A program made the position numbers and the translations under genes. The notes under the pieces are model-generated. The model was given only the letters and a program-made list of their open reading frames with translations. It made no database searches and had not been told where the DNA came from. Shown here one piece after another: positions 32,871 through 43,289 of a stretch of DNA of 64,000 nt. The stretch's first letter is position 1, and every line of letters starts with the position of its first letter. This DNA is from Microglena sp. YARC (lineage: Eukaryota > Chlorophyta > Chlorophyceae > Chlamydomonadales > Chlamydomonadaceae): NCBI GenBank assembly GCA_022414725.1, contig CM039466.1, positions 13,551,366 through 13,615,365 of the forward strand, given 5' to 3'.

Positions 32871-33175
32871 CCTGCTAATTACCGTCTTGCCTCTCACTGT
32901 TCTTATTGGCCTGCATTGCTCATTTCCCTTCCTTGCTCTCTAACGCATGCCCTGCTTTGCTCATACCCGCCCTGCCCCTTGCTATGTTCCCTGCCCTTCC
33001 TTGCTATCTAACGCATGCCCTGCTCTGCATGTCTTGCAGGGCAAGATGATGGATGGATGGATGGAAATGCTACGGCTGCGATCAAGATTGTTGCCACGCA
33101 GTAACTACATGCTAAAGATGAAGATATTTAATAAAATCAGCGAGTTAAATAGATGTATAGAACAGGGTAATTCAA

Positions 33176-33332
33176 AGCGCGCGCTTATGCGCTTTTGAGA
33201 GCTGACTTATTGACCCCCTCTGCGCTTTAAGCGCAGTTTTTTGCAACCCCTTGTGGGCGCTGCAAGCAATTTTTGCGCTTTTTGCACTACAAAGCGCAGT
33301 TTGTTTGTTTTCAAGTGCGCTAAAGCGCTGGC
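33176..33332. repeat. Cluster of GCGCTTT / AAAGCGC words
   Basis: At least seven copies of GCGCTTT or its reverse complement within about 155 bp, including the near-palindromes GCGCTTTAAGCGC and GCGCTAAAGCGC. The cluster could fold into alternative hairpins. No gene is seen; a regulatory or binding-site array is possible but unproven. Confidence 0.6.
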
Positions 33333-33734
33333 CAATTTGTCCATTTGAAGTACCCTGGTATAGAAGTATTTTGAGGTTTTCAGTTAGTGGACATACATGC
33401 ATTTGTTTGCATAAATAGACAGATAGATGCCTATATCTACTTGAACTTGGTTAGTTACACGGCTCCAGCTAGCAATTTGGTTGCTCGCCGACTTATGCTC
33501 GTAATCTATCTTTATATGGTTAATGGATATATGGGAAACTTATTGGTGTAAGGATGCTTACATAGATAGATGTGTATGTAGATCAATAGGTTAATGGATG
33601 CATAGTATATTATGTATGTAATCAACATACCATCTCGAATCTTGATGTAATTGAGAAATGCACCTGGAAATGGGCCTGCAAATGTCCCCTCTGCTCTGAT
33701 TGTCCGCCTTACCGCACCCATTTCTCCTTACAAC
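33333..33734. other. AT-rich, nothing recognised
   Basis: No gene or clear repeat; a few AGATAGAT and GGATATATGG words. Confidence 0.35.
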
Positions 33735-33885
33735 GAAGTACAGTCGGTATGGCGAAATGTCTCACCAGGCCAAGACTTTTCGCCTAACCGCAACCATTTC
33801 TCCTAACAACGAAGTACAGTCGGGATGGCAAAATGTCTCACCAGGCTAAGACTTTTCGCCTAACCGCAACCATTTCTCCCTATCG
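33735..33885. repeat. 76-bp tandem repeat, two copies
   Basis: The unit with GGCGAAATGTCTCACCAGG, CTTTTCGCCTAACCGCAACC and ACGAAGTACAGTCGG occurs at 33751 and 33827. GGCGAAA and TTTCGCC inside each unit can pair. A related unit lies near 22150. Confidence 0.7.
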
Positions 33886-34073
33886 CACCGGTGGAGAAGT
33901 GCCGTCGGAATGACTCCGCCTATTGCCAGGTCAGCACTGATGAGCTCGACGCCACGCGGGTAAAGGGCTTAGCGCTAGAGTCAGAAGTGCCAGGTCATTA
34001 ACTCACTATAACTAAATTTCGCGCGCGTCACCACCGCGGTCGCCGACCTTTCGCGGTTTTCGCTCTTCCCCGA

Positions 34074-34529
34074 GTGATACTGGCCTGGAATGCTCAGTAT
34101 CATCAGCCAGGCAGTGGACTGTACACCACCAGTCTGTACCAGCCCTCTCCATCTGATCACCCAGACAACGACCTCCCTGATGACCTATGGTACCTTGAGC
34201 CCTACACCATGGTCCATCATCTGGCGCCAGCAGGCAAGTCCAAGTGGAGACAACGCTTCTCTGTCTCTCCCCCTGTACCTCCTCCTCCCCCTGCACCTCC
34301 TCCTCCCCCCGCACCTCCTCCTCCTATCCCACCTCCACCACCTCCCCCTCCTCCAGCCCCACCTCCTCCTCCACCTGCACCTCCCCCTCCTCCACCTCCC
34401 CGGCTCCCCCTTCTCCAGCCCCACCTCTTCCTCCCCATGCAGCTTCCCCTGCACCTCCCCCTGCACCTCCCCCTCATCCCAATCATAGGAAAGAATGCTC
34501 ACAAGACAGAATCCCCTCAGATCTTATGA
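34074..34529 (+). pseudogene. Element B2 ORF, N-terminal part with poly-Pro
   Basis: A 151-codon frame. Residues 1-65 contain YTTSLYQPSPSDHPDNDLPDD and a WRQRFS stretch, followed by a long poly-proline tract (PPPPPAPPPPPAPPPP type). The phase then changes inside the C-rich repeat, a place prone to slippage, and the protein continues in the frame at 34244-34819. Confidence 0.5.
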
Positions 34530-34819
34530 CATGCAGGAACTGTGGAGGCTATGGTCATAACTCCACCTCATGCCCTAGTAACTCTACCAACCTTGCTTTT
34601 AGACCACCCAAGGTCCCCATTCCTATCCCTGACCCACAGGCACCCAATGCAACAGATCTCAAAGATGTCATTCAAGGTTTCTTAGGCCACCTCAGTGACC
34701 TCACATCCCCTGCCACACCCAATGAGTCTAAACAACCCCTGCAACCACCCCCAGGATTTCCAGATGAACCCTTAGACTGGCCTACAGTCCAAGACCTGCC
34801 CTCCACATGGGCAGAGTGA
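34244..34819 (+). pseudogene. gag: Element B2 ORF, zinc knuckle part
   Basis: The true part starts after the poly-Pro tract, near 34480. A CCHC knuckle CRNCGGYGHNSTSC follows, then NLAFRPPK, which matches the TDLAFRPAD after the knuckle of element A. Further on: DLKDVIQGFLGHLSDL and a Pro-rich end. It stops at TGA (34817-34819) and the next part is in another phase. Confidence 0.6.
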
Positions 34820-34825
34820 TGTAAA

Positions 34826-35826
34826 GCAGCTGGATTCACCCCACTCCCAACCTTCCTACCCCACCTACTATCCCTACCAAGAAAACCAGGTCAGCAACTA
34901 AGAAACGCAATGCAGACGCACACAAAGTCCTTGGCCACCTAACTAAGATGCATGCAACCCTGACCCACATGTACCACAGTGTCTTAGTTGCCATCCAAAC
35001 CAACGTTGGAAACCAACCCTTACCCCAGCCCCTGCAGACAGAACAAATCCCCACACCACCCCAGATCGGCAGCCACCCACCAAACATATTCAAACCTGTT
35101 GATATCACAAACTTCTCCCCACCCCCATCCCCATCATCATGTGAATCTGATGATGCCCCAAACAACAGCACTGCGTGCAGAGTCAGCTTCAAGTCCCTTG
35201 TAGGAACCCACCCAGGACACTATCTCCTAGGTGAACTCATGACCATTCTGGAAAAGATATGCCAACCCACTACAGTACCACCTCAGCTCCTGGTCAACAT
35301 GTTCAGAGTTCCCATGTACCAACTCATCACAGCATTTTTTGCCCAGTACCAAAACCTCAGATCACTGCCCAATGCCATATGGTCAACATCAGATATGCCT
35401 AAACACCCAGCCATTATCATTTCACCCCTTCACCTCCACACTAGCAGCTTAGCCACACTAGTCCACCAGTATGACACCTGCTCCCCACACATCAAAGACC
35501 AGCTCAAATGGACCATCTGCCTGCAAGCTGCCCTTGTTAGTGCATACTCCCTGGCCACTCACAGACAGCCTGGCATACTCATGCATTCCCACCAGATCAG
35601 AGTTGATAATGAACCAAGTCCCTTCCTCATCTATGTTGATGAGATCATCCTCCCCTGGAACCACCAGGACTACTTCATCCTCAACTCATTTCCACCTGAG
35701 TTCCACCCTCTCCCTACACCTGATCTGTGGGATGATTTCCACCAGTGCATCACCAAGAAGCTCCAGCGAGATGGCTTCTACCAAGTGCCATACAACCCAG
35801 ACCTCCCAGCAGAGGACCCTGCATAA
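34826..35826 (+). CDS. Element B2 conserved C-terminal domain
   Basis: A frame open from an upstream TAA near 34823; its first Met is at 34948 (292 codons from there). The first third is Pro/Thr-rich with a basic stretch (TKKTRSATKKR). The last 170 residues match the C-terminus of element A: VPMYQLITAFFAQYQ, LKWTICLQAALVSAYS, PWNHQDYFILNSFPP, and LWDDFHQCITKKLQRDGF. Similarity across two families with different LTRs implies selection on the protein. The function is unknown. Confidence 0.65.
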
Positions 35827-36405
35827 ATTGAAGGCATCCCTCCAAGCACAAGATCTCCTACCGTGATAAATCCCTTATCATGGGGGGGAATATCCTGACT
35901 TGTGATCCTTAGCCAGGATTACAGATTACAGAACATAGGTCCCCCTAGCATTAATCTGAGATCCTGACTTGTGACACCTTATAGATGATAATGGATGTAC
36001 CTCATCATGTCCTTCCTATGGATTGATAGTTATGAGCTAGCGGGGGACGTCTACCTTAAAGTTGTTTACCACAATGGCTAAATACACAGATTTCTATCCC
36101 GTCTCCTTTACCTGAACAAGGCCCTATGGCTGCACCTTCCTGGCAGCTCCACAGCTGGAATCCAGTCTTATACGCATAATAGATAATAGATGATCTGTAC
36201 TGCCATTGCCCCTTGTTCTCTCCTGAATGTACTTGCATATGCCTTGCAAGGCCAAGTACGTACCTTTCCTTGATGAATACTGTCCAGCCAGAAGCCTATG
36301 TCCTTGTGCTTCTTTATGCACCAGTTATTTATTTTCACTCTAGCTTCCCTTCCTCTTGAACCTCCTAAATTCCATGAATTCTTCTGAATGAAGAATACCA
36401 GGAAT

Positions 36406-36414
36406 TGGGGGGGA
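36406..36414 (+). other. Polypurine tract of element B2
   Basis: GGGGGGGA directly before TGTTATAG, preceded by GGAATT as in element A. Confidence 0.7.
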
Positions 36415-36660
36415 TGTTATAGACCGGTTCTCCCGGTTCAGCTAGAGTGTCCTAGTGCGCCAGGCCTTCTGCATGGAAGCTTCCGTTGTAGTGCCTCTGC
36501 CCGATAGGGCCAGCACCTACCGGCGGTAGTACCCTGAGGTACTGTCGCCTTTCTCTTCTTATACCTGCCATGTCGCCTGACATGCTATCACGATTGTAAG
36601 CACACGCCCTAGTCCATTCCCTGTGAGAGTGCTCACGATATATCGCTCCGGAAAGCTAAA
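36415..36660 (+). repeat. LTR B, right copy (3' LTR)
   Basis: A 246-bp LTR with the same start (TGTTATAGACCGG) and end (GAAAGCTAAA) as 17826-18074, about 87% identical. It abuts relic LTR E, so B2 probably inserted into E. Confidence 0.75.
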
Positions 36661-36826
36661 CTCAACGAGTGCGCTCATATCGAAGACGGGAGTATGTAGG
36701 AAGATCCTGCAGACCCGTGTAGGCCACAGCCTAGCGAAAGGCAACTCGGGACCTGGAGGGACCAGGCACCGCCGCACCGGCATGCCTTATGCCGACTCAG
36801 TGTCCGACGTATATCGGAAAATAACA
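36661..36826 (-). repeat. Relic LTR E (truncated)
   Basis: On the minus strand it begins TGTTATTTTCCGA with a hairpin TCCGA / TCGGA (36803-36818), then CACTGAGTCGGCATA and GCCGG as in LTRs A and C. It is cut at 36661 by LTR B, about 40 bases short of the expected end. Confidence 0.6.
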
Positions 36827-37871
36827 ACAACTCTCAACTTCGTTATTTGTAAAAATGCCCCCTAAATGTGACCTGAAAGTGGGGGGAAAAGCCGGAAGGT
36901 AGAAAACCGAAGTGCTGTCAAAACCGGAGGTCAATTTTAAAAAGAAAAAAGTGCGGTATTAAAAAATGGCCTAAAAAGTGGGCCGGAGGGGTAAAAACAG
37001 AGTTCCGGTATGGCCAGCCAATCTCTGGAAGGCCATTGTCCTACCCTGCCCCCACCCCCCCACCAACCCACCAACCCATCCCCACCCGTCCCCACCCCAC
37101 CCCACCGTACCCCCGCACACGCTATTAATGCCCGAGGGATTAATACCATGAAATTCAGAATCGGTGGTCGCCATTGCTTTGCTCCCAGGCGCTCCATGGG
37201 CAATGGCTGGATCAGTTTCGGCGTTGGGATGTCCTGTCCAGCTGGTCCTGTCCCTCGAATTCAAGCGTGACAGAAAAACTTCGAACACGAAACCGATGCC
37301 TAAAATAGTAGTAGAGGATCAGGTTGAGGGTTATCTAATTATTTCCATGCGATATTGAGGATTACCTGGCAAGGCATACCGGTATGTATCTGACATTCCC
37401 TAGCTAGCAAGACAATGTGTGTACAAGTTGTAACATACGTGTAGCCAAAGTGGCTTCCCCTGGACTGTAAAATAAACATAAATACAATGCACGGCATACA
37501 TAATGATACATATTGATACATACGGTAAAGGAATAATAATGATGCATAAAGGTTGAATAATAATGATACATAAAGGATGAATAATGATACATATTGATAA
37601 ATAAATACGATGCACGGCATATTGATAGAATATTTTACGCCTGGCAACGGGGCGTGAGGTTGAAGGGACCTTCCCGTTCGCTTGCACTGGGGAAGATTGC
37701 TGTTGGTTTTGCTTCATTTCGCAGACCGCTACTGTCCGTATACTCAGACTACCGTGTGGCAGCACGGGGAAAAGGTCTCGGCCTCCCTTTAGCTACATGT
37801 TGTCTGCAAGCAGTATCTTTTTATTTTTTAGTTGGGCAAGTCCCTTTAGCCTATTTGGCTTACCCCTGAAC
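36827..37871. other. Non-coding stretch with C-rich and ATACAT-rich repeats
   Basis: No gene. 37043-37112 is a C-rich run of CCCACC units (a G-quadruplex candidate on the minus strand). 37485-37620 is an AT-rich tract built from AATGATACATA-like words, with a direct repeat of ATGCACGGCATA at both ends. Nothing else is recognised. Confidence 0.45.
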
Positions 37872-38107
37872 TGTAAAATTTCATAATCGGAGTATGGAGA
37901 CTACGTAGCTATGAGAGTAATTACAGGATAACATCAATCACGACGTAGGAGATTGATGAAGGAGATTGCGACAGTACATCAGGGTACTGTTGTGACAGTG
38001 CGCATGCCATAGCTGGCAGCGGCACTACAAGGAGCACGCCAGGGGCAAGGACCTGCGTGCTCTAAGTCACTCTAGAGACGGCATGAAAGCCGGACAGTAG
38101 CATAACA
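37872..38107 (-). repeat. Relic LTR F, related to LTR B
   Basis: On the minus strand it starts TGTTATGC and follows the order of LTR B: CTAGAGTG, CTTAG, TGTAGTGCC, CTGC, CAGTACCCTGA, TGTACTGTCGC. The end near 37872 (TTTTACA) is uncertain and no target duplication is seen. It is probably an old solo LTR. Confidence 0.45.
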
Positions 38108-38407
38108 TACATAAATACATACCTTCCACCTCTGGATTTCACATCAATTAATGTAGAGGAAGCATTTTGTTCTCAGTTTGGGAAAACAATTGTTGTGTTA
38201 CGTTACACTGTCGTTGACAGGCCATTGTTGACCCAAGACAAGCCCGCTTCACTACATCTGCGGGGATCTTCCAACCAGTTACAGTGTGTACAGAGGTTTC
38301 AGTTACCACGTGGCTGTCCAAAAGCACCATAGCGAACATCCTTCAACACAACAGAGCAAATGGTAGATGTGTAACACTTGACTTGATAAGGTCTGCGGTC
38401 AGAGTAA

Positions 38408-38430
38408 ATTGAAATTGAAATTGTTACATC
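38408..38430 (-). other. 3' tail of the minus LINE
   Basis: The minus strand ends GGATGTAACAATTTCAATTT. The same tail, GATGTAACAATTTCAATTTC, closes the plus-strand LINE at 47915-47936. A short repeated tail of this kind marks the 3' end of many non-LTR elements. Confidence 0.75.
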
Positions 38431-38498
38431 CGTGTAGAACCGTTACTCACAGGACGTGAAGTTAAGGACACCATAGCGTAAGCCAGAGCTAGCTATAG

Positions 38499-38813
38499 TC
38501 ACCGTAGGACCATCTCAGTAAAAAGAATTACCACCGATGCGTGAACGACAGGCATCGTAGCCCCATCATGCCAGTGCAGCTTAATACGGGGGGTTTTCAC
38601 CCCGGTTGGGAAGCACCGGCACAATACAGCCGGCAAGATAAAACGGACGGTCTGTGTGCTAGTCCCCGGGTATCGAAGCGACCCGGGGTGTGTTTCCATA
38701 AAGCGTCTGCACTGTAAAATACTCTGGAAACTAGTAATGGTGTGAGAATGGATTGTGTCCGCCAGTTTGAGGGCACAGGATCTCTGGAGTCCAAGAGTGG
38801 TCATAGAAGTCAA
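38499..38813 (-). pseudogene. LINE minus copy, C-terminal end
   Basis: Starts MTSMTTLGLQ and contains ADTIHSHTITSFQSILQCRRFME, matching the last residues of the plus copy (TSMTTLGLTNLE ... FQTILQCRRFMEHHP). Beyond about residue 60 the frame runs past the plus-copy stop and is not meaningful. Confidence 0.65.
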
Positions 38814-38900
38814 AAAAGAGGTAGGAATAGTACCAGTTGTACCAACGGTAATGACTTCATAGTGAACAAGGTATCCAGCCGATCGAAGCCATTTACTAAT

Positions 38901-39239
38901 TCAACATGTTAATAAACTTAGTAGCATGATTAAGTAAAATGTTAATAAAAGTAAAATGTTAATAAACTTAGTAGCATGATTAGTATCAGAGCAGTATCCA
39001 AGCTCAAGAACCCAGAGTTCTTTATCAGACATACAGGTAGGAGAGTCTATGTCGGGTAGGACGGCAAGATCAGGTCTCATTCTCTTCCAGTCCGCTACAG
39101 TAATAGTGGAGGGGCGTAGCCAGTCAGGGAGACGTTTGCCCAGGACCCCCCTGGGTAGGTCCTCTTCCTTGCCAGCGTCCATGATCATTCTGCGAGATCC
39201 TAGGGCTCCTGTGCAGATGGCCTTGTGGATGAGTCGCAC
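38901..39239 (-). pseudogene. LINE minus copy, restriction-like endonuclease
   Basis: Contains ALGSRRMIMDAGKEEDLPRG, LRPSTITV, MRPDLAVLPDIDS and ELWVLELGYCSDTNHATK, the PD...ELG core of the restriction-like endonuclease. After NHATK the frame enters an AT-rich local duplication (AATAAACTTAGTAGCATGATTA occurs twice at 38907-38980) that replaces the KAEDKHAQHT segment. Confidence 0.65.
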
Positions 39240-39983
39240 TGCGGCGTCATGTCTCTTGATGTAGAGCCCCTTGAAAGTCCGGTGTGTGCAGCCTGCCAGG
39301 ATGTGGCCCGCTCCGTCCTCACAGGTGTGGCAGATGGGGCATAGGGAGTTCGTGGGTGGTGAGTGCTGGTAATATAAGGAAGTTTCCAGCGGAATGCAAG
39401 TTTACGGTTCCACAGTCTACCCCAGCGGGCTTTAAGGATGTGGAATTTAGTTTTATGCTGGATAAGGGTTGAGGTCCAAAATTTGTTACTTGCTTGAGGA
39501 AGTTGGTGGGGGGTGTTTTCAGCCCAGGTGGTTGCATAAATCCCTTTAAGAGGGTGTTGACCAAGGTGGCAGCTAGTGGGTAGGTTAGAGGTGATACCTT
39601 GTACAAGGTTAGGTGCTAACATTCTTGGGGGTATATCTCCCATGGGTGTACGAGGGGGGTGAACTGTAGGCCAGTAAACATTGTGGCGGGGGATTTCCCC
39701 AGTGTTATCAGTAAAATTAGTTGAAGTAGGGTGCTCAGCTGCCTTGCGTGCCAGAGTGTCTGCTCTGTCATTTCCAAGGATACCTGTGTGGGAGCGGACT
39801 TTACAAAGGGTGGTGTGTGAGCCATGCAGGATGCGTTGAATGAGGTGTTTTTGAATTGATTGCAGTAATTCAGTATGGATGGAACGGGTTGTTGTGGTGG
39901 GGTCATGAATCATTTTTTTATAAGTTGAAGAGAGCTGAGGCTGTCTGTATGAAGGGTAAGAGATTTGTCGTAATCAATGTTGA
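39200..39983 (-). pseudogene. LINE minus copy, RNase H second half and zinc motif region
   Basis: The main frame is 39200-39913. The matching sequence upstream to 39979 (LTLHTDSLSSLQLI) is joined to it by a frameshift near 39915. RNase H residues visible are LHTDS and GNDRADTLARKAA, with CKVRSHTGILGNDRAD intact. It continues toward the zinc motif of the endonuclease, where the phase changes again (PLRPHRCGRW on the other strand marks the place). Confidence 0.6.
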
Positions 39984-40706
39984 GAACGTCGGTAAGTTTT
40001 GCGCCTCTTGTTTCCCCCTCTTAAATAAGCTAAACCTCTTGAAAGCTCTTGCGGCTTGAAACAAGTCGAATACAAGAGCGGCAAGCAGTGATTGATACAC
40101 CACTTGTGCAAGACATGTCTCCAAGAGCCTCGCAAGAGGATGCGTCATGCAAGCGAGTGCTTGTTACGTTTTCATTTGTCGCCCTTCGACAGATGGGGCG
40201 TTCTCATTTGTCGCCCTTCGACAGATGGGGGGCTTCGAATTCGATTCGAACAAGGCGGGAAATGGTGGTTGGACTTGGTTTTAGGACGAAGCCATGGATT
40301 ACAGCCTCAGGTGCTGCCGTGGCCACGATCACGACTTGATTCTGACTTGAATCGATCATCTTCCAAAAGCCGGTTTCTTCCATTCCAACAAAGCGTTCTT
40401 TCCATTCCATTCAAGCTCCCGCAGCTCTTCATTGTTCCTCGCATTCGTGTTCCCTCTTATTTCGTTCTTAATTTCACTGTGCGGTTGATTGCGACTCTTG
40501 CAAGACTGTCCCTGTCCCGTCTCCCTGTCCCGTCCTGGGATCCGGCGAGCCCTGTATTGGGTCTTTGACCACAGCGCGCAGAGCGATTTCGATAGGTAAA
40601 TAACTAAGGTCGTTGATTAACTCACTACTGGCTCATCATGATGATCTCACTAGCTGATTACTGCATCAACATGATCTAATTCACCCTTCCGTTGCGCAGC
40701 TCCGCC
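39984..40706. mobile_element. Unidentified 723-bp insert in the minus LINE
   Basis: The LINE RNase H reading is homologous up to about 39979 and resumes at about 40711. The DNA between is absent from the plus copy. TTGA flanks it on both sides (39980-39983 and 40707-40710), a possible short target duplication. Inside, a 33-bp unit with CATTTGTCGCCCTTCGACAG is repeated at 40167 and 40199. No coding domain or terminal inverted repeat is clear. Confidence 0.5.
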
Positions 40707-40710
40707 TTGA

Positions 40711-41726
40711 AGGGCTTGGTGGATGGCTACCAGTTCCGCCCGGTTGTTAGTTTTGGTGGCCCCTATTCCCCCAGGGTTGATGGTGTAGCTTTGTACTGCA
40801 GCCGGGACATATACTGCAGCTCCTATTTTGCTAGGGTGCCCTGGTTTACCTTTTATTAGGCTACCATCTGTGTAGACCTGGAGGCCAGAGGAGGGGGTAG
40901 CAAGGTAAAGACAAGGGTGGGTGATGGTAAGAGGAGAGGGAGGAGGGTGCTGGTGGAGTAGAGGTTGCCAGGGATTTTTGGTAAGAGATTTGAGTTTCCG
41001 AGGGTAGGTGATGACAATGTCAGTGGAAGTAAGTGTGGAAGGTGGTGTGATAGTAGAGGGCTCCCAGGATGAGGAGAGGCTTTGCATGTAGTATGTCCAT
41101 TGGTCGATAAAATCTGGAGTTTAGGAAAGTAAGTAGCTTGGCTGTGGGGGTTGCATATAAGAATGAGGTGTAATTTTTGAGTGGAGGGTGGGGTGTGAGA
41201 TTTGCTGCCAAGCCAAATTTCAGAGGTAGTATAAAATTCAGACTGTGGTCTAGAGTCAATGTAGTGAATCCAGGAGTGATGGAGGAGAGTTTTGTAAGGG
41301 GCAGCAAGGTCATCAGGGAGGAGCATCAGGGTGCAGGTAGGGCTGAGAGTATTTTCAGCATGGTCAGCACTGGCTAGAGCCCACCTTAGAGCTGGGTGTG
41401 CTTGTGTGGTGGAGATGGGAATGTCCACCAGTGAGCCCCCAGTCCAGATGGTAAGAAAGGGGTCTTGGTTGGAGCCAAAGAGCTGGTCAGCAGGGCTGGT
41501 AGAAGAGAAGCTGGTGAGGCTTTGGTCGTAGCTATGAGGATTGGAGGTACGGTGGTGAGTAATGCCCAAGGCAGCTGCTGCTTGGTAGAGGAAGGGAGAC
41601 AGGATGTTAGTGGCAGCAGGAGCAGCTCTGTATCTGGTGAAGAGGGCAGCTAAGTCAGTGTGGTATGTTCCTCCTTGGGTCAGTTGGTTCCATTTGGTGG
41701 GGTGGTGATTTTTAAAGTGGTCATAG
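40711..41726 (-). pseudogene. rnhA-like: LINE minus copy, linker and RNase H first half
   Basis: Continues the LINE protein after the plus-LINE insertion. It holds SPADQLFGSNQDPFLTIWTGGSLVDIPIS, ALRWALASADHAE and, after a phase change near 41000, LQVYTDGSLIKGKPGHPSKIG and NRAELVAIHQAL, the first RNase H acidic residues (Asp in YTDGS, Glu in RAEL). The same series is found in the plus copy at 45655-46450. Confidence 0.6.
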
Positions 41727-41823
41727 TTTTGTTTAAGAACACACTAACATAGAATCCGCCTGGCAGGACCTTCTTGGGGAAGACAGGACTGCCTCTCACA
41801 TTCAATCCATCAGGCAGGAACTG

Positions 41824-42792
41824 ATGACTACACTTCCAGAAGACCTCAACAGTATGGCCGACCACCTTATGACCACCCTGCATCAAGCCCTCAGTATAAT
41901 GATAGAGACTTGCCCCACTAAACAAACCATCTCTGGCATCTTCCTCCCCAGAAAGACAGCTAAATCCTACCAACAACTTAACCAACACGTGAAACACATT
42001 AAAACTCTCCGCACCCAATCCTACTCCATGGACCAATCTGGATATGATAACCTGCGCTCTTCCCCATCCTTTCCTCCAGACTGCCCTCTACAAACTACAA
42101 CGCAAGTCCAACTCCTTCTCCTCCACAACCCCCGTCTTACCCAATACCGTCAATCACTCACTGATGACATACAACACACTATCCAGGAGCTACGCACTAT
42201 CCAAGCCCTGCAAAAGGAGGAAAGAAGCACCAAGGCCATCAAGAAGTTTCGCCATCGCCTTAATACACAGGCGCGGGTTACGCATAGACACATCTTCAAA
42301 CCAGACGGCCAGCCCCACTCTCCCACTGTCCTTCTTAACCAGCAAACTGGAACCCTTCATACTAAAACTAAAGATCTCCTTGACCTTTTGACCAAACACA
42401 TGGGCAAACTCATGTCTCCCCCTGTGCCCCCACCCAATGGCAACTACACTGCCTACTCTACCCCTCCCCCCTGGGAAACACACACTGACAAATTTCAACT
42501 CGAAACCCCCGCCACCTCTATTCAGCATACTGCCTCACCCTACACTACCTCTCATCCCCAACTGCCTACACCGACTGCATCAGAAAACTGGCCACAAAAT
42601 AAAGCCACAGGACCAGATGGGATACCCAATGAATTACTGATGTGTCTCCCCACCGAAATGCACACTGTCATTCACAAACTTATGCAAATCTCCTGGATCC
42701 TGGAGAAACCCCAGACTGCTGGAAAACTTCTCACACAGTTATGCTTTACAAAAAAATCTGACCCGTACCTTCCCAGAACTATAGACCCATAG
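41824..42792 (+). pseudogene. LINE plus copy, reverse transcriptase fingers
   Basis: A 322-codon frame. Residues 1-45 match the pre-RT linker of the minus copy (LPEDLNSMADHLMTTLHQALSIM). RT motif 1 appears as NKATGPDGIPNELLMCLP at about residue 258, followed by KSDPYLP; a short deletion and phase change follow near 42790 (the expected NYxPIGL reads as RTIDP-stop). Confidence 0.7.
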
Positions 42793-42806
42793 GACTTAAC
42801 AATTCT

Positions 42807-43238
42807 GTGGCTAAACTCTGGACCTCTCTCATCACCAACACAATTTCCACCTACTCAGAAACCAATCATATTCTCAGCACCTGCCAAGAGGGATTTAGAA
42901 AAGACAAGAGCACCTATAGGCAGCTCCTCAACCTCCTTCACAACATAGAGGATGCCTCCCTCTTCCAACAAGACTTGTACGCAGCTTACTTTGACTTTAG
43001 CTCTGCCTTCAACATGATAGATCACCAAAAACTTCTTTGCATTATGCACAACCTTGGATTCACCCACGACACCATAGACACAGTCAAAGGGATCTATACC
43101 AACTCCAACACTCACATCCTCCTTAACAACACACCTGGTCAACCCACCCCCATCACCAGGGGATCCATCCAAGGGGACACACTCTCCCCTCTCCTCTTCA
43201 TCATCTTTATTGAACCCCTCCACCGATGGCTATGCTAA
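42807..43238 (+). pseudogene. LINE plus copy, reverse transcriptase palm
   Basis: Contains CQEGFRKDKSTYRQLLNLL, motif A AAYFDFSSAFNMIDHQKL (catalytic Asp in FDF) and motif B TRGSIQGDTLSPLLFIIFIE. The phase shifts near 43235, just before motif C. Confidence 0.75.
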
Positions 43239-43289
43239 GGAGGTAGGGGATACCGCGCTGCCTCCCTTCCCACCGCGGAGGCTGACGAG

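Larger units (their letters stand above)
34074..36660 (+). mobile_element. Element B2: 5'-lacking relative of element A
   Basis: Coding region (34074-35826), 3' non-coding region, polypurine tract (36406-36414) and 3' LTR (36415-36660) of a B-type element. A 5' LTR is not found next to it; the only other LTR of the family lies at 17826-18074. The coding order matches A: low-complexity region, zinc knuckle and the conserved C-terminal domain, but no protease motif is visible and there is no integrase or reverse transcriptase. The frame is broken twice. Confidence 0.7.

Noticed and set aside
37043..37112. C-rich tract as telomeric repeat
   Set aside because: The units are irregular CCCACC words rather than a plant or algal telomere repeat.
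40092..40568. 158-codon plus-strand frame in the 723-bp insert
   Set aside because: Contains the 33-bp duplication and no recognisable domain; probably chance.
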